Shown here: one piece after another, positions 17,113-26,018 of the stretch
How positions within the stretch are numbered: the stretch's first letter is position 1
Layout of the letters: every line of letters begins with the position of its first letter
Notes under the pieces: model-generated
What the model was told of the DNA's origin: nothing
Database searches by the model: none
Seen by the model: only the letters and a program-made list of their open reading frames with translations
DNA from: DASRFA01 sp035651755
GTDB lineage: Bacteria; Desulfobacterota; Binatia; UBA12015
Assembly: GCA_035651755.1 (NCBI GenBank)
Contig: DASRFA010000043.1
Location: 1-64,000 of the forward strand
Length of the DNA stretch: 64,000 bases
Direction of reading: 5' to 3'
Position numbers and translations under genes: made by a program

Positions 17113-18234
17113 ATGATCGTCCTGCTCGTGCCGGCGACCCCCTCCTCGTTTGCGGGGAGCCCCACCTTCCCCGTCCTTCCTGCTCTCGGGCGCGATCCCG
17201 CTCCGGCTGGCGGCTGGCTGGACGCCGCGTTCGGCTGGGTCGCGGGCTCGGTCGATGCCGCCGTGCTGGCGGCGATGCAGGTCATCGTCGATCGGATCGT
17301 CGCGCCCGCTCCGGAGGACGTCGCGCGGATCCGCCGCTCGGCGGCCGCGTTCCTCGAGCCCGAGGTGCAGCGCGCGCCCGAGGCGTTCCTCGACGCCGTC
17401 CGGCGCGACGGCGCGCTCCGGTCGCGCGAGACCTATCGCGGCCCGATCGCCGACGGCATCCGGATGGATCGGCAGATCGACTGGGACGCTTCCGATCCGA
17501 TGCACGTCGAGCAGTGGCTGCACGGCGACGGCGGCGCACGCGCGACGGTCGTCGCCGTCCACGGCTTCGGGATGGGCTCGACGCGGCGCGACGCCTACGC
17601 GCTGTTCGCGCACCGCTGGTTCCGTGAAGGGCTCGACGTCGCGCTGTACACGCTCCCCCTCCACGGCACGCGCACGCCGAGCGACGCGCGCTTCTCGGGC
17701 GAGCGCTTCGCCGTGCCCGACATCGCCGCGATGAACCGCGTCCTCCGCCAAGCGCTGCACGAGCTCGCGGCGCTGGTCACGATGCTGCGCGCCGAGACCG
17801 GGGCGCCGGTCGGCGTCATCGGGCTCAGCATGGGCGCGCTGCTCGCGTCGCTGCTCGCCAGCCGCGACCCCGAGCTGGACTTCGTCGTGCCGATCGCGCC
17901 GCCGGTCTGCCTCGGCGACATCGCGTGGCGGTTCTTCGAGCGGAGCCGCCGCCGGCCCGAGATCGCGTCCGCCGCGCTCGATCGCGACGAGCTGCGCGCG
18001 TCGTTCCGCGTGCACTCGCCCCTCGCCTACCAGCTCCGCGTGCCGCGCGACCGCGTCCTCCTCGTCGCCGGCCGCGGCGACCGCATCGTCCCGCCCGAGC
18101 ACGCGCACGCGCTCTGGCGCCACTGGGGCGAGCCCGACATGTTCTGGTTCAGCGGAAGCCATCTCGCTCCGGTCGGGCGACGCAGCGCGGAAGACGCGAT
18201 CGCGCGGCATCTCCGGCGCTGCGGCATCTCATGA
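17113..18234 (+). CDS. Alpha/beta hydrolase family protein
   Basis: A 373-residue protein with a C-terminal alpha/beta hydrolase domain from about residue 135. VVAVHGFGMGS forms the oxyanion region, GLSMGA places the nucleophile at Ser239, LLVAGRGDRIVPP supplies the acid region, and a late GSH motif (SGSHLAPVG) the catalytic His. The N-terminal 130 residues are helical with no identified domain. No lipobox; the hydrophobic N-terminus is weak for a signal. Substrate unknown. It precedes the histidine kinase by 85 bases without clear coupling. Confidence 0.85.
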   Translation: MIVLLVPATPSSFAGSPTFPVLPALGRDPAPAGGWLDAAFGWVAGSVDAAVLAAMQVIVDRIVAPAPEDVARIRRSAAAFLEPEVQRAPEAFLDAVRRDGALRSRETYRGPIADGIRMDRQIDWDASDPMHVEQWLHGDGGARATVVAVHGFGMGSTRRDAYALFAHRWFREGLDVALYTLPLHGTRTPSDARFSGERFAVPDIAAMNRVLRQALHELAALVTMLRAETGAPVGVIGLSMGALLASLLASRDPELDFVVPIAPPVCLGDIAWRFFERSRRRPEIASAALDRDELRASFRVHSPLAYQLRVPRDRVLLVAGRGDRIVPPEHAHALWRHWGEPDMFWFSGSHLAPVGRRSAEDAIARHLRRCGIS

Positions 18235-18319
18235 GGCCTCTTCTCCGGGGAGGCGCGGCCGGGCTCCGAGCCTTGCGCCCCAGGGGAAAACGCGAAATGG
18301 CTTTCGCCCGGAACACCCC

Positions 18320-20125
18320 ATGCCGCGACGGTCTCACGCGAAGCTCCGCACCGCGCTGATCGCGCTCCTGATCGTCGCCGCGTTGCCGCCGATCGCGGCG
18401 ATCGTCCACGGCGCGTGGGTCAGCCGGCGCGAATCGCTCGACGACGCCGCGCACGAGATGCTCGAGAAGGCCAGCGAGGCCGCGGAGCGCCTCGGCGAGG
18501 TCATCGACGAGGCGGGCCGCGTGCTTCGCCGCCTCGCCGGCTCGCCGGCGGTCCGAGCCGGCGAAGCCGCCGCGTGCGAGCAGCTCGCCCGCATGGCGCG
18601 CGACGACCATCCGAGCCTCCGGAACATCGGCGTCGTGCGCGGCGACGGCACGGTGCTCTGCAGCGCGGAGCCGCCCGCCGCCGGCTCGCCGGGGGCGAGC
18701 CGGCACGTGCTCGAGGACGCGCTCGCGAGCCCCGGTCTCCTCCTCCGCGAGTTCCCGCCCGGGACGATCGCGGCGCAGCCGGTCCTCGCCGCGACCTTCC
18801 CGGTGCGCGACAGCGGGGACCGCGCGATCGGCGTCGCCTTTGCGACCGTAGATTTCCGCGAGCTCGCGAACCTCGAGATCGGGACGCACCTCCCGCCCGG
18901 CTCGACCGTGACGCTCCTCGACTCGCACGGCGAGGTCGTGATCCGCGAGCCCGACCACGACGCTTGGGTGGGCAAATCCATCGCGACGAACGATCTGTGG
19001 AGCGCGCTCCAGAAGGGCGACGCGGCGACCAGCGACAACCTTTCGGATCTCGACGGCCAGTCCCGTCTCCTCGGCTACGCGCGGATCCACACCGGTGCCG
19101 GCCAGCCGGACGCGTTCCTCGTGGTCGGCGTGAATCCCGAGTCCGTGACGCAGCGGCCGATCGCGCGCTTCCGCATCCAGATCGCGATCCTCGCGGCCGT
19201 GCTGCTGATCCTCGTCGGGATCACGTGGTTCGCGGCGGACGCATTCCTCCTCCGCCCGGTCCACGGCATCGAGAGCGCGGCGCGCGAGATCGCGGCGGGA
19301 AAGATGGACGCGCGCAGCGGCGGGCGCGGCTACGGCGCGCACGAGCTCGCCCGCCTCGGCGAGGCGTTCGACGACATGGCCGAGTCGCTCGAGCGGAGCC
19401 TCGGCGAAACCCTGCACACGATCGACGTCCTGCGCGCGAATCAGGTGCGGCTCACGGCGCTGTCGCGCGCGCTCATCGACGGGCAGGAGGCCGAGCGCTC
19501 GCAGATCGCGCGCGAGCTGCACGACGAGGTCGGCCAGGCGCTGACGGCGGTCACGATGGACCTCGACGCGCTCCGCCTCTCGGAGAACGATGCGGAGCGC
19601 CTCCGCCGCGTGCAGGGGGCGCTCGAGGTCGTGACGCGCGCGCTCGAGCAGGTCCGCGAGCTGTCGCTCGACCTCCACCCGTCGATCCTGGACGACCTCG
19701 GGCTCGCACCCGCCCTCAAGTGGCACCTCGCGCGCCAGGCGGAGCGCGCCGGCATCGAGACCGAGCTCCGGACGAGCGGCGTCGACGCTCGCCTCCCGCA
19801 CCGGATCGAGACCGCGTGCTTCCGGATCGCGCAGGAGGCGATCACCAACGCGCTCCGGCACGCGCGCCCGCGCAAGATCACCGTGTCGATCGACAAGACC
19901 GCACGCGACGTCGAGCTGCGCGTCCGCGACGACGGCTTCGGCTTCGATGCCGCGCAGGCGCGGCTGCACGCGCGGCAGGGATCGAGCCTCGGCATCCTCG
20001 GCATGGAGGAGCGCGCCGAGCTGCTGGGCGGCACGGTCGACATCGAGTCGCGCCCCGGACACGGGAGCGAGGTGCGGGCGACCATCCCGCTGGCGGTGGA
20101 GGAGCACCGGGGAGAGGCGGCGTGA
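18320..20125 (+). CDS. Membrane sensor histidine kinase, NarL/DegS type
   Basis: A 601-residue kinase. Helix 1 (8-30) and helix 2 (about 288-310) bracket a Cache-like periplasmic sensor of roughly 255 residues. A HAMP domain follows (about 312-365), then HisKA_3 with ERSQIARELHDEVGQALTAV, where His401 is the phosphorylation site. The HATPase domain shows QEAITNALRHA, RDDGFGF and GSSLGILGMEERAELLGG. Its stop overlaps the GTG of the response regulator gene, so the pair is cotranscribed. The signal sensed is unknown. A weak GGAA lies before the ATG. Confidence 0.94.
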   Translation: MPRRSHAKLRTALIALLIVAALPPIAAIVHGAWVSRRESLDDAAHEMLEKASEAAERLGEVIDEAGRVLRRLAGSPAVRAGEAAACEQLARMARDDHPSLRNIGVVRGDGTVLCSAEPPAAGSPGASRHVLEDALASPGLLLREFPPGTIAAQPVLAATFPVRDSGDRAIGVAFATVDFRELANLEIGTHLPPGSTVTLLDSHGEVVIREPDHDAWVGKSIATNDLWSALQKGDAATSDNLSDLDGQSRLLGYARIHTGAGQPDAFLVVGVNPESVTQRPIARFRIQIAILAAVLLILVGITWFAADAFLLRPVHGIESAAREIAAGKMDARSGGRGYGAHELARLGEAFDDMAESLERSLGETLHTIDVLRANQVRLTALSRALIDGQEAERSQIARELHDEVGQALTAVTMDLDALRLSENDAERLRRVQGALEVVTRALEQVRELSLDLHPSILDDLGLAPALKWHLARQAERAGIETELRTSGVDARLPHRIETACFRIAQEAITNALRHARPRKITVSIDKTARDVELRVRDDGFGFDAAQARLHARQGSSLGILGMEERAELLGGTVDIESRPGHGSEVRATIPLAVEEHRGEAA

Positions 20126-20784
20126 CCGCGGCGCTGAGGGTCCGTGTCGTCATCGCCGACGATCACACGCTCGTCCGCGCCGGCTTCCGCGGGCTGCTCG
20201 AGAAGCTGCCCGGCGTCGAGGTCGTGGGCGAGGCGGGCACGGCCGGCGAGGCGCTCGATTGCATCCGGAAGCTCACGCCCGACGTCGCGGTCATGGACAT
20301 CAGCATGCCCGACGGCAGCGGGCTCCAGGCGGCGGCGCGCGCGCTCGCCGAGCTTCCGCAGCTCAAGGTGCTGATCCTCTCGATGTACCGCGAGGAGGAG
20401 TACGTGCTCGAGGCGCTGCGCGTCGGCGCGGCCGGCTACCTCCTGAAGGGCGCGGCGACCGCCGAACTCGGCCTCGCGTTCGACGCGATCGCGCGCGGCG
20501 AGCTCTACCTGAGCCCCGGCGTCTCGCGGCCCGTCGCCCGCTCGGCGCTCGCGGCCGCGGGGGCGAACGACCAGGTGTCGGCGCGCCTCACCCCGCGCCA
20601 AGTCGAGATCCTGCGCCTCATCGCCGAGGGCCGGTCCACCAAGGAGATCGCGTACGACTTGAAGCTGAGCGTCAAGACCGTGGAGACGCACCGCGCGCAG
20701 CTCATGATGCGACTCGGAATCCACGACGTCGCCAACCTCGTGCGGTACGCGATCCGGGTCGGCCTGGTCCGGGCGGACCCGTAA
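20122..20784 (+). CDS. NarL/LuxR-family response regulator
   Basis: A 220-residue regulator, cognate to the kinase whose stop codon overlaps its GTG start (GTGA). The receiver domain has ADDH (acidic pocket), phosphoacceptor Asp59 in AVMDISMPDGSG, a Ser in LILSMY and Lys in YLLKGA. The C-terminal LuxR-type HTH reads LTPRQVEILRLIAEGRSTKE and KLSVKTVETHRAQLMMRLGI, which contacts DNA. Targets are not evident from the window. Confidence 0.95.
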   Translation: MTAALRVRVVIADDHTLVRAGFRGLLEKLPGVEVVGEAGTAGEALDCIRKLTPDVAVMDISMPDGSGLQAAARALAELPQLKVLILSMYREEEYVLEALRVGAAGYLLKGAATAELGLAFDAIARGELYLSPGVSRPVARSALAAAGANDQVSARLTPRQVEILRLIAEGRSTKEIAYDLKLSVKTVETHRAQLMMRLGIHDVANLVRYAIRVGLVRADP

Positions 20785-20852
20785 CGGTCCGGGCGCCGGA
20801 CGCCCGAGCGCGCGGCTCCCCGATCACCGCGCGCGGCACGGCACGCGACGTC

Positions 20853-20885
20853 GGGAATTGCCCGAGGTCCACCTCGGGATTTCCC
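20853..20885 (+). promoter_or_regulatory. Inverted repeat before the stand-alone receiver gene
   Basis: CCCGAGGT (20861-20868) and ACCTCGGG (20871-20878) form a perfect 8-bp inverted repeat separated by CC. GGGAA and TTCCC flank it and extend the dyad. It ends 16 bases before the proposed ATG at 20901. It could be an operator for the adjacent regulator or an RNA hairpin. Confidence 0.4.
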
Positions 20886-20900
20886 CGATGCACGATCGCC

Positions 20901-21389
20901 ATGGCCGTGACGATGGTCTTCCGCACGGAGAGCACGGTGCGGAGGATCCGAATACTCGTGGTGGCGAGCGACCCGACGGCCCGGGAGGCCGAGCTCGCGG
21001 CGCTGCGCGCGATGCCCGACGTCGAGCTCGTCGGCGCCGCAAGCGGAGCGAGCGATGCGCTCCGGAAGAGCTCGCGCCGCCGGCCGGACCTCGTGCTGAT
21101 GGACCTCCTCATGCCGCGGCAGAGCGGCCTCCAGATCGGCGCGACGCTGAAGCGCCGGCCGGGCGCGCCGCGCGTCGTCCTGGTCAGCCTCGGCGGCGAC
21201 GTGAGCTACGCGCGCGCCGCGAACGAGTTCGGCATCGACGCCGTGCTGCCGCGCGACGACCTCGCGGGCGCCCTCCCTTCCCTCCTCTCGCGGCTCTTTC
21301 CGAGCCGAACCGGCGACGTCGAGCCGCCGGCACCGGCACCGGCACCGGCACCGTCGCCGCGTGCGCCGCGTGCACGCGGCGGCTGCTGA
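20901..21389 (+). CDS. Stand-alone, partly degenerate response-regulator receiver
   Basis: A 162-residue protein with a receiver fold and no output domain. RILVVASDPTAREAEL replaces the usual acidic pair with a single Asp, LVLMDLLMPRQSGL keeps the phosphoacceptor Asp, LVSLGG keeps the switch Ser, but the conserved Lys is replaced in VLPRDDL. It might therefore bind kinase or DNA-associated partners without normal phosphorylation. The tail is Pro/Ala-rich, coded by a CCGGCA tandem repeat. It follows the NarL-type pair by 116 bases and may be part of the same circuit. Confidence 0.75.
   Translation: MAVTMVFRTESTVRRIRILVVASDPTAREAELAALRAMPDVELVGAASGASDALRKSSRRRPDLVLMDLLMPRQSGLQIGATLKRRPGAPRVVLVSLGGDVSYARAANEFGIDAVLPRDDLAGALPSLLSRLFPSRTGDVEPPAPAPAPAPSPRAPRARGGC
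21327..21352 (+). repeat. CCGGCA hexanucleotide tandem repeat
   Basis: Four consecutive CCGGCA units plus two bases encode the alternating Pro-Ala tail of the receiver protein. Length variation by slippage would leave the reading frame intact. Confidence 0.8.
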
Positions 21390-21445
21390 TCGTCGCGCGC
21401 ACCGCGCGCATCAGCGCCGGATCACGCGCTCGGCCGCCGGCTCGC

Positions 21446-22363
21446 TCACCGCGCGACCTTCACGCCATGGCGCTTCCATCGCGACGCCGACTCGCCGACG
21501 AGCTCCATGAACGCGAGCGCCGCCGGCGGCAGGAGCGCGAAGCTCCGCGCCGCCCAGCCGACGGCGATCGGCGGCAGGCCGGCGATCGGCAGCGCGCGCA
21601 CCCGGCCTTCCGCCTCGAAGTGCTTGGCGTGCACGATCGGCACGATCGAGTGCCCGAGCCCGAGCTCCACGAACACGCGCGCGGTGTCGTGGTCGTCGAC
21701 GCGCAGGTTCGACTCGAGCCGAACGCGTTGACGCTCGAGGATGTCGCCGATGAGGCGGTGGCTCAGCGTCGACTCGGTGAGCGTGATGCAGCGAAGGCCG
21801 TCGAGGTCGGCGACGGAGATCCGCCGGCGCTTCGCCAGGGGATCCTCGCGCGCCACGAGCAGCACGAGCGGAAGCTCGAGCGCGAGACGCTGCTCGAAGC
21901 CTCGCACGGGCTCGCCGATGGTGACGAACGCGAGGTCGGCTCGCCGCTGCGCGAGGACGTCGTAGCAGTGGCCGGTCGAGTTCGCGGGCGTGAAGCGGAT
22001 GGGGACGTCGGGAAAGCGCCGTCGCACCTCGCGCACCGCCTCGCTCATGAAGTGCCGCACCGTGGTGCCGCCGGTCGCGATCGCGAGTCGTCCGCCGCGA
22101 CCGGCGCGAAGCCGCTCGATCTCCTGGAGCGCGAGCGCGAGGCCGCCGAGCCCCGCGCTCGACGCCTCGTACAGGACCCGGCCGGCCGCGGTCGGGGCGA
22201 CGCCACGCGGCCCACGCTCGAGGAGCGGCACGCCAACCTCGCGCTCGATGCGCGCGACGTGCTGTGCGACCGCGGGCTGCGTGCAGCCCAGCGCGCGCGC
22301 GACGCTCGTCAGCGTGCGCGCCTCGCACACCGCCACGTACACGCGAAGGTCCTCGAGCGTCAT
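21446..22363 (-). CDS. LysR-family transcriptional regulator
   Basis: A 305-residue LysR protein. The N-terminal HTH (MTLEDLRVYVAVCEARTLTS through ALGCTQPAVAQHVARIEREV) and the C-terminal periplasmic-binding-like effector domain starting near GRLAIATGGTTVRHF are typical. It is divergent from the Nudix-methyltransferase-hydrolase operon with 50-77 bases between start codons, the classic arrangement in which a LysR protein controls the neighbour and itself. The ligand is not deducible. Confidence 0.93.
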   Translation of the reverse strand: MTLEDLRVYVAVCEARTLTSVARALGCTQPAVAQHVARIEREVGVPLLERGPRGVAPTAAGRVLYEASSAGLGGLALALQEIERLRAGRGGRLAIATGGTTVRHFMSEAVREVRRRFPDVPIRFTPANSTGHCYDVLAQRRADLAFVTIGEPVRGFEQRLALELPLVLLVAREDPLAKRRRISVADLDGLRCITLTESTLSHRLIGDILERQRVRLESNLRVDDHDTARVFVELGLGHSIVPIVHAKHFEAEGRVRALPIAGLPPIAVGWAARSFALLPPAALAFMELVGESASRWKRHGVKVAR

Positions 22364-22382
22364 GGGGAAGCACAACCTTTGG

Positions 22383-22404
22383 ATTCGATAGCGTATCCTA
22401 GAAT
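22383..22404. promoter_or_regulatory. Candidate LysR operator in the divergent promoter
   Basis: The sequence GATAGCGTATC (22387-22397) is a GATA-N3-TATC dyad flanked by ATTC (22383-22386) and GAAT (22401-22404), giving nested inverted repeats. It sits between the divergent LysR and Nudix genes, where LysR proteins usually bind T-N11-A dyads. No footprint evidence exists. Confidence 0.4.
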
Positions 22405-22440
22405 TGACTTGGGGTGAAGGCCAGCGCCAGAACCGGTGGC

Positions 22441-23085
22441 ATGCGATCCGATCGCGCTCGCCGGCTCGCATCGGCGGCGCCGCTCCGGCGGCAGGTCTTC
22501 CGCGCCTACGACGGCCCGCCGAGCGACGAGGTCGCACGCTACTGCCCGCGCTGCGGCGGCGCGTGCGAGCCGACGATCCTGGCGGGCCGGCGGCGTCAAT
22601 CGTGCGCCTATTGCGGCGCGCTGCAGTACAGGAATCCGCTTCCGGCCGTCGCGATCGCGATCCGCGACGGCGGCCGGGTGCTCCTCGGCAAGCGCCGCGA
22701 CGCGGGCTCGCACGGCGGCTGGGCCTTGCCGGCGGGCTTCATCGAGTTCGACGAGGACTTCCTCACCGCCGCTCGTCGCGCGGCGCACGAGGAGACCGGT
22801 CTCGACGTCCATGTCACCGGAATCCTGAACGTCTCGACGAACTTCCTGAGCGAGCGCCTGCACGCCCTCGTGATCGCGGTCGCTGCGCTTCCGGTCGGAG
22901 GCGAGCTGCGCGAAAGCGACGAGCTCGCGGAGGTCGCGTGGTTCGCGCCCGGAGAGAACCTTCCCGCGCTCGCGTACGAAGCCGATCGCGCGCTTCTCGA
23001 CGAGATCTGCGCCGGCACGGCGTCGTTCCTCCCGGTCGACGATCGCTACGCCGCGGGCCCGCGCTCTCGGCTCTGGAGCGGGTGA
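22441..23085 (+). CDS. Nudix hydrolase with N-terminal zinc ribbon
   Basis: A 214-residue protein. CPRCGG...CAYCG (residues about 35-58) forms a four-cysteine zinc ribbon as in NADH-pyrophosphatase-like Nudix enzymes. The Nudix box reads GFIEFDEDFLTAARRAAHEETG; the usual Arg-Glu pair before the EExG core is Arg-Ala, a variation at one conserved Glu, while the EExG glutamates remain. I start at the ATG at 22441; a GTG at 22414 is an alternative. Its stop overlaps the methyltransferase start. Confidence 0.9.
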   Translation: MRSDRARRLASAAPLRRQVFRAYDGPPSDEVARYCPRCGGACEPTILAGRRRQSCAYCGALQYRNPLPAVAIAIRDGGRVLLGKRRDAGSHGGWALPAGFIEFDEDFLTAARRAAHEETGLDVHVTGILNVSTNFLSERLHALVIAVAALPVGGELRESDELAEVAWFAPGENLPALAYEADRALLDEICAGTASFLPVDDRYAAGPRSRLWSG

Positions 23086-23876
23086 CTCCGGTGAGCCGAC
23101 GACGAGCCGACGGCGGGGAGCACGACGAGCGCGTCGACTACGAATCGCGCGCCGAGGCCTACGGGAGGACGCGTGGGCTCGCCGGCGAAGCGATCGCCCC
23201 CTGGCGCGACGCGCTCGCGCCGTACCTCGAGCCGGCACGCGACCGGCCGCTCGTCGACGTCGGCTCGGGCGGCGGGCACTTCTCGATCGCGCTCGCCGAA
23301 TGGTTCGAGGCCGCCGTCGTCGGGGTCGAGCCTTCGTCGGCGATGCGCGCGGTCGCGCGGCGGGACAACGCGCATCCGCGCGTCGCGTACGTCGCGGGCC
23401 GCGCAGAGGCGCTCCCGCTCGCGGACGCGACGTGCGGCGCCGCCTGGCTGTCCACGGTCGTCCACCACGTCGACCTGCGAGCATGCGCGCGCGAGCTCGA
23501 CCGCGTCCTTCGCCCGCGCGCACCGATCCTCGTCCGGAGCGCGTTTCCCGGTCGCCTCGGCGGCATCACGCTCTTTCGCTTCTTCCCCGCGGCGCGCCGC
23601 CGAGCGGAGCGCTTTCCCACGATCGAGGCCATCGCCGACGCTTTCTCGGCCTTCGGCAGGGGCGTCGCGCGCGTGACCGACGTCGCGCAAGTGTCGGCGC
23701 CGAGCCTGCGCGCGTTCTGCGACCGGGTGCGGGCCGGCCGACACGCGGACACGACGCTCGTGTCGCTGACCGACGAGGAGTTCGAGGCCGGCGTCGCGAG
23801 CGCCGAGCGCGCCGCCGCTGCAGAAGCGACGCCGGCTCCGGTCGTCGACCGGCTCACGCTGCTGGTCCTGGTGTGA
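23082..23876 (+). CDS. Class I SAM-dependent methyltransferase
   Basis: A 264-residue Rossmann methyltransferase. VDVGSGGGHFSIALAEWF is motif I, VGVEPSSAMRAVAR the ribose-binding acidic strand, AEALPLADATCGAAWLSTVV motif II/III with a VHHVD loop, and ELDRVLRPRAPILVRS the following strand. The GTG at 23082 overlaps the Nudix stop (GTGA). A second GTG lies at 23091. Substrate unknown; UbiE/small-molecule methyltransferases are nearest by motif type. Confidence 0.88.
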   Translation: MTPVSRRRADGGEHDERVDYESRAEAYGRTRGLAGEAIAPWRDALAPYLEPARDRPLVDVGSGGGHFSIALAEWFEAAVVGVEPSSAMRAVARRDNAHPRVAYVAGRAEALPLADATCGAAWLSTVVHHVDLRACARELDRVLRPRAPILVRSAFPGRLGGITLFRFFPAARRRAERFPTIEAIADAFSAFGRGVARVTDVAQVSAPSLRAFCDRVRAGRHADTTLVSLTDEEFEAGVASAERAAAAEATPAPVVDRLTLLVLV

Positions 23877-23878
23877 CG

Positions 23879-24877
23879 ATGCGCGATCCGGGCACCGCGT
23901 ACGAGGCGTCGGCGCAGCTCGCGCACCTCCGGCTCGCCATCGAGGTCGCGGGGATCGGCATCTCCGCCGATCGCCTCCCGCGATCCCGCCGCGTGACGGC
24001 GAACGGGGTGCGCGTCCACTTTCTCGACTGGGCAGGTCGCGGGACGCCGATCGTCTTCCTCCACGGCGGACTTCTGACCGCACATACATGGGACCTCGTG
24101 TGCGTCGCGCTGTCCTCGCGCCATCGCTGCCTCGCGCTCGACATGCGCGGTCACGGCGAGAGCGAGTGGTCGGCGCGAGCGGACTACCGCGTCGAGACCC
24201 TCGCGGCCGACGTCGCGGACTTCGTCCGGCGCGTCGTGCGAGGGCCGTTCGCCCTCGTCGGACACTCCCTCGGGGGGCTCGCGGCGATGGCGTACGCGTG
24301 GACCGCTCCCGCCGACCTGCGGGCGCTCGTGATCGTCGACGTCGGCGTCGACTACCGGCGGGGCGACGGCGTCGCGCGCATGCGCGAGTTCAGCCGTCGC
24401 TCGCTCGACGGCGAGACGATCGACGACCTCGTCCGGCGCGCACGCCGCTTCGCCCCGCGCCGCGACCCGCGGCTCCTCCGCCGGAGCCTGCTGCACAACC
24501 TTCGGTCGCGGCCGGACGGAGGGCTCGAGTGGAAGTACGACCCCGCGCTGCGCGCCCGCGCTGTCGAGGTCGTCGACGCGGGGATGAAGGCGCTTCGCCG
24601 GAACGCGGCGCGCATCGACTGTCCGACGCTCGTCGTGCACGGCGCCGAGAGCGACCTCGCGACGGCCGAGCAGACGCGCGACCTCGCGGCGCTCGTGTCC
24701 CGCGGGAGCTGGACGCAGATCCGCGGCACCGGCCACACGATCCAGGGAGAGAACCCGGGCGCGCTCGCCGCGGCGATGGACCGCTTTCTTTCCGGCACCC
24801 TCGCGGCCCCGGACGAGGGCCGCGAGCGCAGCCGAGAACGCGTGCGGCGGTCGGCTAGGCGCGCTGCAGGACGCTGA
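23879..24877 (+). CDS. Alpha/beta hydrolase
   Basis: A 332-residue hydrolase. VFLHGGLLTAHTWD is the oxyanion strand, DMRGHGESEW the typical second motif, GHSLGG places the nucleophile at Ser130, and GTGHTIQGENP gives the catalytic His. Its ATG lies 2 bases after the methyltransferase stop. Its last 23 bases overlap the end of the convergent thiolase gene. Substrate unknown; the fold covers esterases, C-C hydrolases and epoxide hydrolases. Confidence 0.9.
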   Translation: MRDPGTAYEASAQLAHLRLAIEVAGIGISADRLPRSRRVTANGVRVHFLDWAGRGTPIVFLHGGLLTAHTWDLVCVALSSRHRCLALDMRGHGESEWSARADYRVETLAADVADFVRRVVRGPFALVGHSLGGLAAMAYAWTAPADLRALVIVDVGVDYRRGDGVARMREFSRRSLDGETIDDLVRRARRFAPRRDPRLLRRSLLHNLRSRPDGGLEWKYDPALRARAVEVVDAGMKALRRNAARIDCPTLVVHGAESDLATAEQTRDLAALVSRGSWTQIRGTGHTIQGENPGALAAAMDRFLSGTLAAPDEGRERSRERVRRSARRAAGR

Positions 24878-26018
24878 TCGCGCAGACGCTCCCGCCGCCC
24901 ATCATGTGGCAGAGGCCGGTCCGCGCCTTCGCGAGCTGGCGGGGGCCCGCCTCGCCGCGGAGCTGGAGCGTCGTCTCCCAGATCTGCGCGAGGCCGGTCG
25001 GCCCGCCGGGATGCCCGCGGGCGATCAAGCCGCCGTCGGTCGAGACCGGGACGCGGCCGCCGAGCTCGAAGTCGCCGCGCTCGATGCACGCCTCCGCCTC
25101 GCCGCGACCGCAGAGGCCGAGCAGCTCGTAGTACTCGAGCTCCTCGATCGCGAAGGCGTCGTGCACCTGCACGAGGTCGACGTCCTTCGGCCCGAGGCCC
25201 GCGCCCTCGTAGACCGCGGCCGAGGTGTCGACGGTCATGCGCGCCGGTCCGACGACCGGTCCCATGAAGAGGTGGCCGCGCTCGTAGCGCTCGCTCTGGA
25301 GGTCGGACGCGAGCACGCGGACGACGGGGCGGCCCGGGTTCAGCTTCTTCGCGAGGTCCGCGCGCCCGACGATCGCGCACGCGGCGCCGTCGCCGATCGG
25401 GCACGACATCATGGTCGTGAGCGGCCACGCGACCATGCGCGCGGCGAGGACCTTCTCGGCGCTCACCGGCTTGTCGGGCTGGCGCTGGCTCATCGGGTTC
25501 TTGCCGCCGTTGTTCCAGTTCTTGGCGGCGATCTTCGCGAGGTGCTCGACCTTCGTGCCGCGCTCGTGCATCCGGCGCGTCGCCCACATCGCGAAGAACC
25601 CGGCCGGCAGGATCGCGTCCTCGAGGTACGCCGGGTCCGTGTTCTGGCCCGACTCCTGGATCATGCTCGTCATCTTGTCGAAGCCGAGCACCATGACGAC
25701 GTCGTAGCGGCCGCAGGAGACGGCGTGGCACGCCTCGTAGAAGCACGCCGAGCCCGTCGCGGACGCGTTGTCGAGGCGCTGCACCGGAAGCCCGGTCAGC
25801 CCGAACTCCTTCATCACGCGGACGCCGGTCATGACCGGCGCGAAGATCTGGCCGACGTAGGCCGCGTCGACGTCGCGGAACGAGACGCCGGCGTCCTTCA
25901 TCGCGGCGAGCCCGGCGATGCGGCCCATCTCCGCGTTGCTCGAGTCGGGCCACATGCCGAAGCGGTGCATGCCGACGCCGAGCACGGCGACGTCGCGGAG
26001 CGTCGTGCGGTTGCTCAT
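24855..26018 (-). CDS. Thiolase-family (SCP2-type) protein with Ser at the nucleophile position
   Basis: A 387-residue thiolase-fold protein of the type paired with DUF35. GHPGGPTGLAQ holds the catalytic His, and QVHDAFAIEELEYYELLGLC is characteristic. At the nucleophile position this protein reads NASATGSA, with Ser86 where thiolase NxCxTG-type motifs have Cys (compare the paralogue at 45799). It may catalyse Claisen/retro-Claisen or acyl-transfer steps differently, or act as a non-catalytic partner. Its ATG overlaps the DUF35 stop, a translationally coupled pair. The 3' end overlaps the hydrolase on the other strand. Confidence 0.9.
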   Translation of the reverse strand: MSNRTTLRDVAVLGVGMHRFGMWPDSSNAEMGRIAGLAAMKDAGVSFRDVDAAYVGQIFAPVMTGVRVMKEFGLTGLPVQRLDNASATGSACFYEACHAVSCGRYDVVMVLGFDKMTSMIQESGQNTDPAYLEDAILPAGFFAMWATRRMHERGTKVEHLAKIAAKNWNNGGKNPMSQRQPDKPVSAEKVLAARMVAWPLTTMMSCPIGDGAACAIVGRADLAKKLNPGRPVVRVLASDLQSERYERGHLFMGPVVGPARMTVDTSAAVYEGAGLGPKDVDLVQVHDAFAIEELEYYELLGLCGRGEAEACIERGDFELGGRVPVSTDGGLIARGHPGGPTGLAQIWETTLQLRGEAGPRQLAKARTGLCHMMGGGSVCAISVLQRA

